From NCBI RefSeq assembly GCF_003672135.1, contig NC_039514.1:14497787-14561786 (forward strand): 64,000 bases of DNA, given 5' to 3'. Origin of the DNA: Ooceraea biroi (Eukaryota > Arthropoda > Insecta > Hymenoptera > Formicidae). The notes under the pieces were generated by a model. The model saw only the letters and a list, made by a program, of their open reading frames with translations. It had not been told where the DNA came from and did not search any database. The translations under genes and the position numbers were made by a program. This document shows, in pieces, positions 63,704 to 64,000 of this stretch; the first letter of the stretch is position 1, and each line of letters starts with the position of its first letter.

Positions 63704-64000
63704 AATGCAGCATGGTCTGGCGATTCAGAAAAAATATTCTGGATGCAAAACTAAACAACGTAAAACCTTGGAGACGTGACGCTAAAAGTAACACTATGCT
63801 TGATGTAAAACAATGGCATATGATACTAGTGATTGCAAGATTGTAACATTGGTTGCAATGAAACACAGAAAAGAAGAAAAGTCTCCATTATAATAGTCGC
63901 GACTAACAATGCAAAGCACGAAAATTGGAATAATGGTATACACTAAAATAAAACACATTAGTACGTACACAATAATTGTGCCTGTGTCCTTTTTGAACAA

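Noticed and set aside
1..64000. CRISPR array, tRNA or rRNA genes, bacterial-type operons
   Set aside because: No regularly spaced identical repeats with unique spacers, no cloverleaf or rRNA signatures, and all genes are spliced in eukaryotic style.

Overview
This is animal nuclear DNA, and the protein families and base composition point to a hymenopteran insect, most likely an ant (inference). Genes are split by AT-rich introns with GT..AG borders. There are no operons, ribosome-binding sites or recognisable tRNA/rRNA genes. I joined exons by hand from splice signals, reading-frame continuity and family knowledge.

Left half (1-31.4 kb), conserved cellular genes: the 3' part of a BNIP3-type mitophagy receptor (+, 1146-9779, with a 7.5-kb intron); a four-exon gene for a 142-residue two-pass membrane protein I cannot name (+, 13409-16400); the ubiquitin E2 variant Uev1A (+, 18267-19766); cytochrome c1 (-, 22113-24987); and, divergent from it, the LSM14-family mRNP protein trailer hitch (+, 25957-31399). 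These genes serve mitochondria (BNIP3, cytochrome c1), K63 ubiquitin chains (Uev1A) and mRNA storage or translation (tral).

Right half (35-64 kb), a tandem family of six complete short-chain dehydrogenases of the NAD-dependent 15-hydroxyprostaglandin dehydrogenase type, called A-F here. A and B are on the minus strand, C-F on the plus strand. All share the same exon-intron plan, so they arose by local duplication. Several have lost canonical residues: A has Gln where the catalytic Ser should be, D has Gln for the catalytic Lys, and B has an altered nucleotide-binding loop. E and F are a recent pair in which the cofactor half is nearly identical while the substrate-side exon 5 carries 19 replacement codons against 3 silent ones.

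Between and inside the genes are many small transposon relics: piggyBac-like, PIF/Harbinger-like, hAT-like and TA-flanked palindromic elements, a broken mariner inside an intron of gene E (absent from the matching site in F), and a foldback element with an internal 118-bp tandem array inside gene C. A miRNA-like hairpin lies at 12552-12627.
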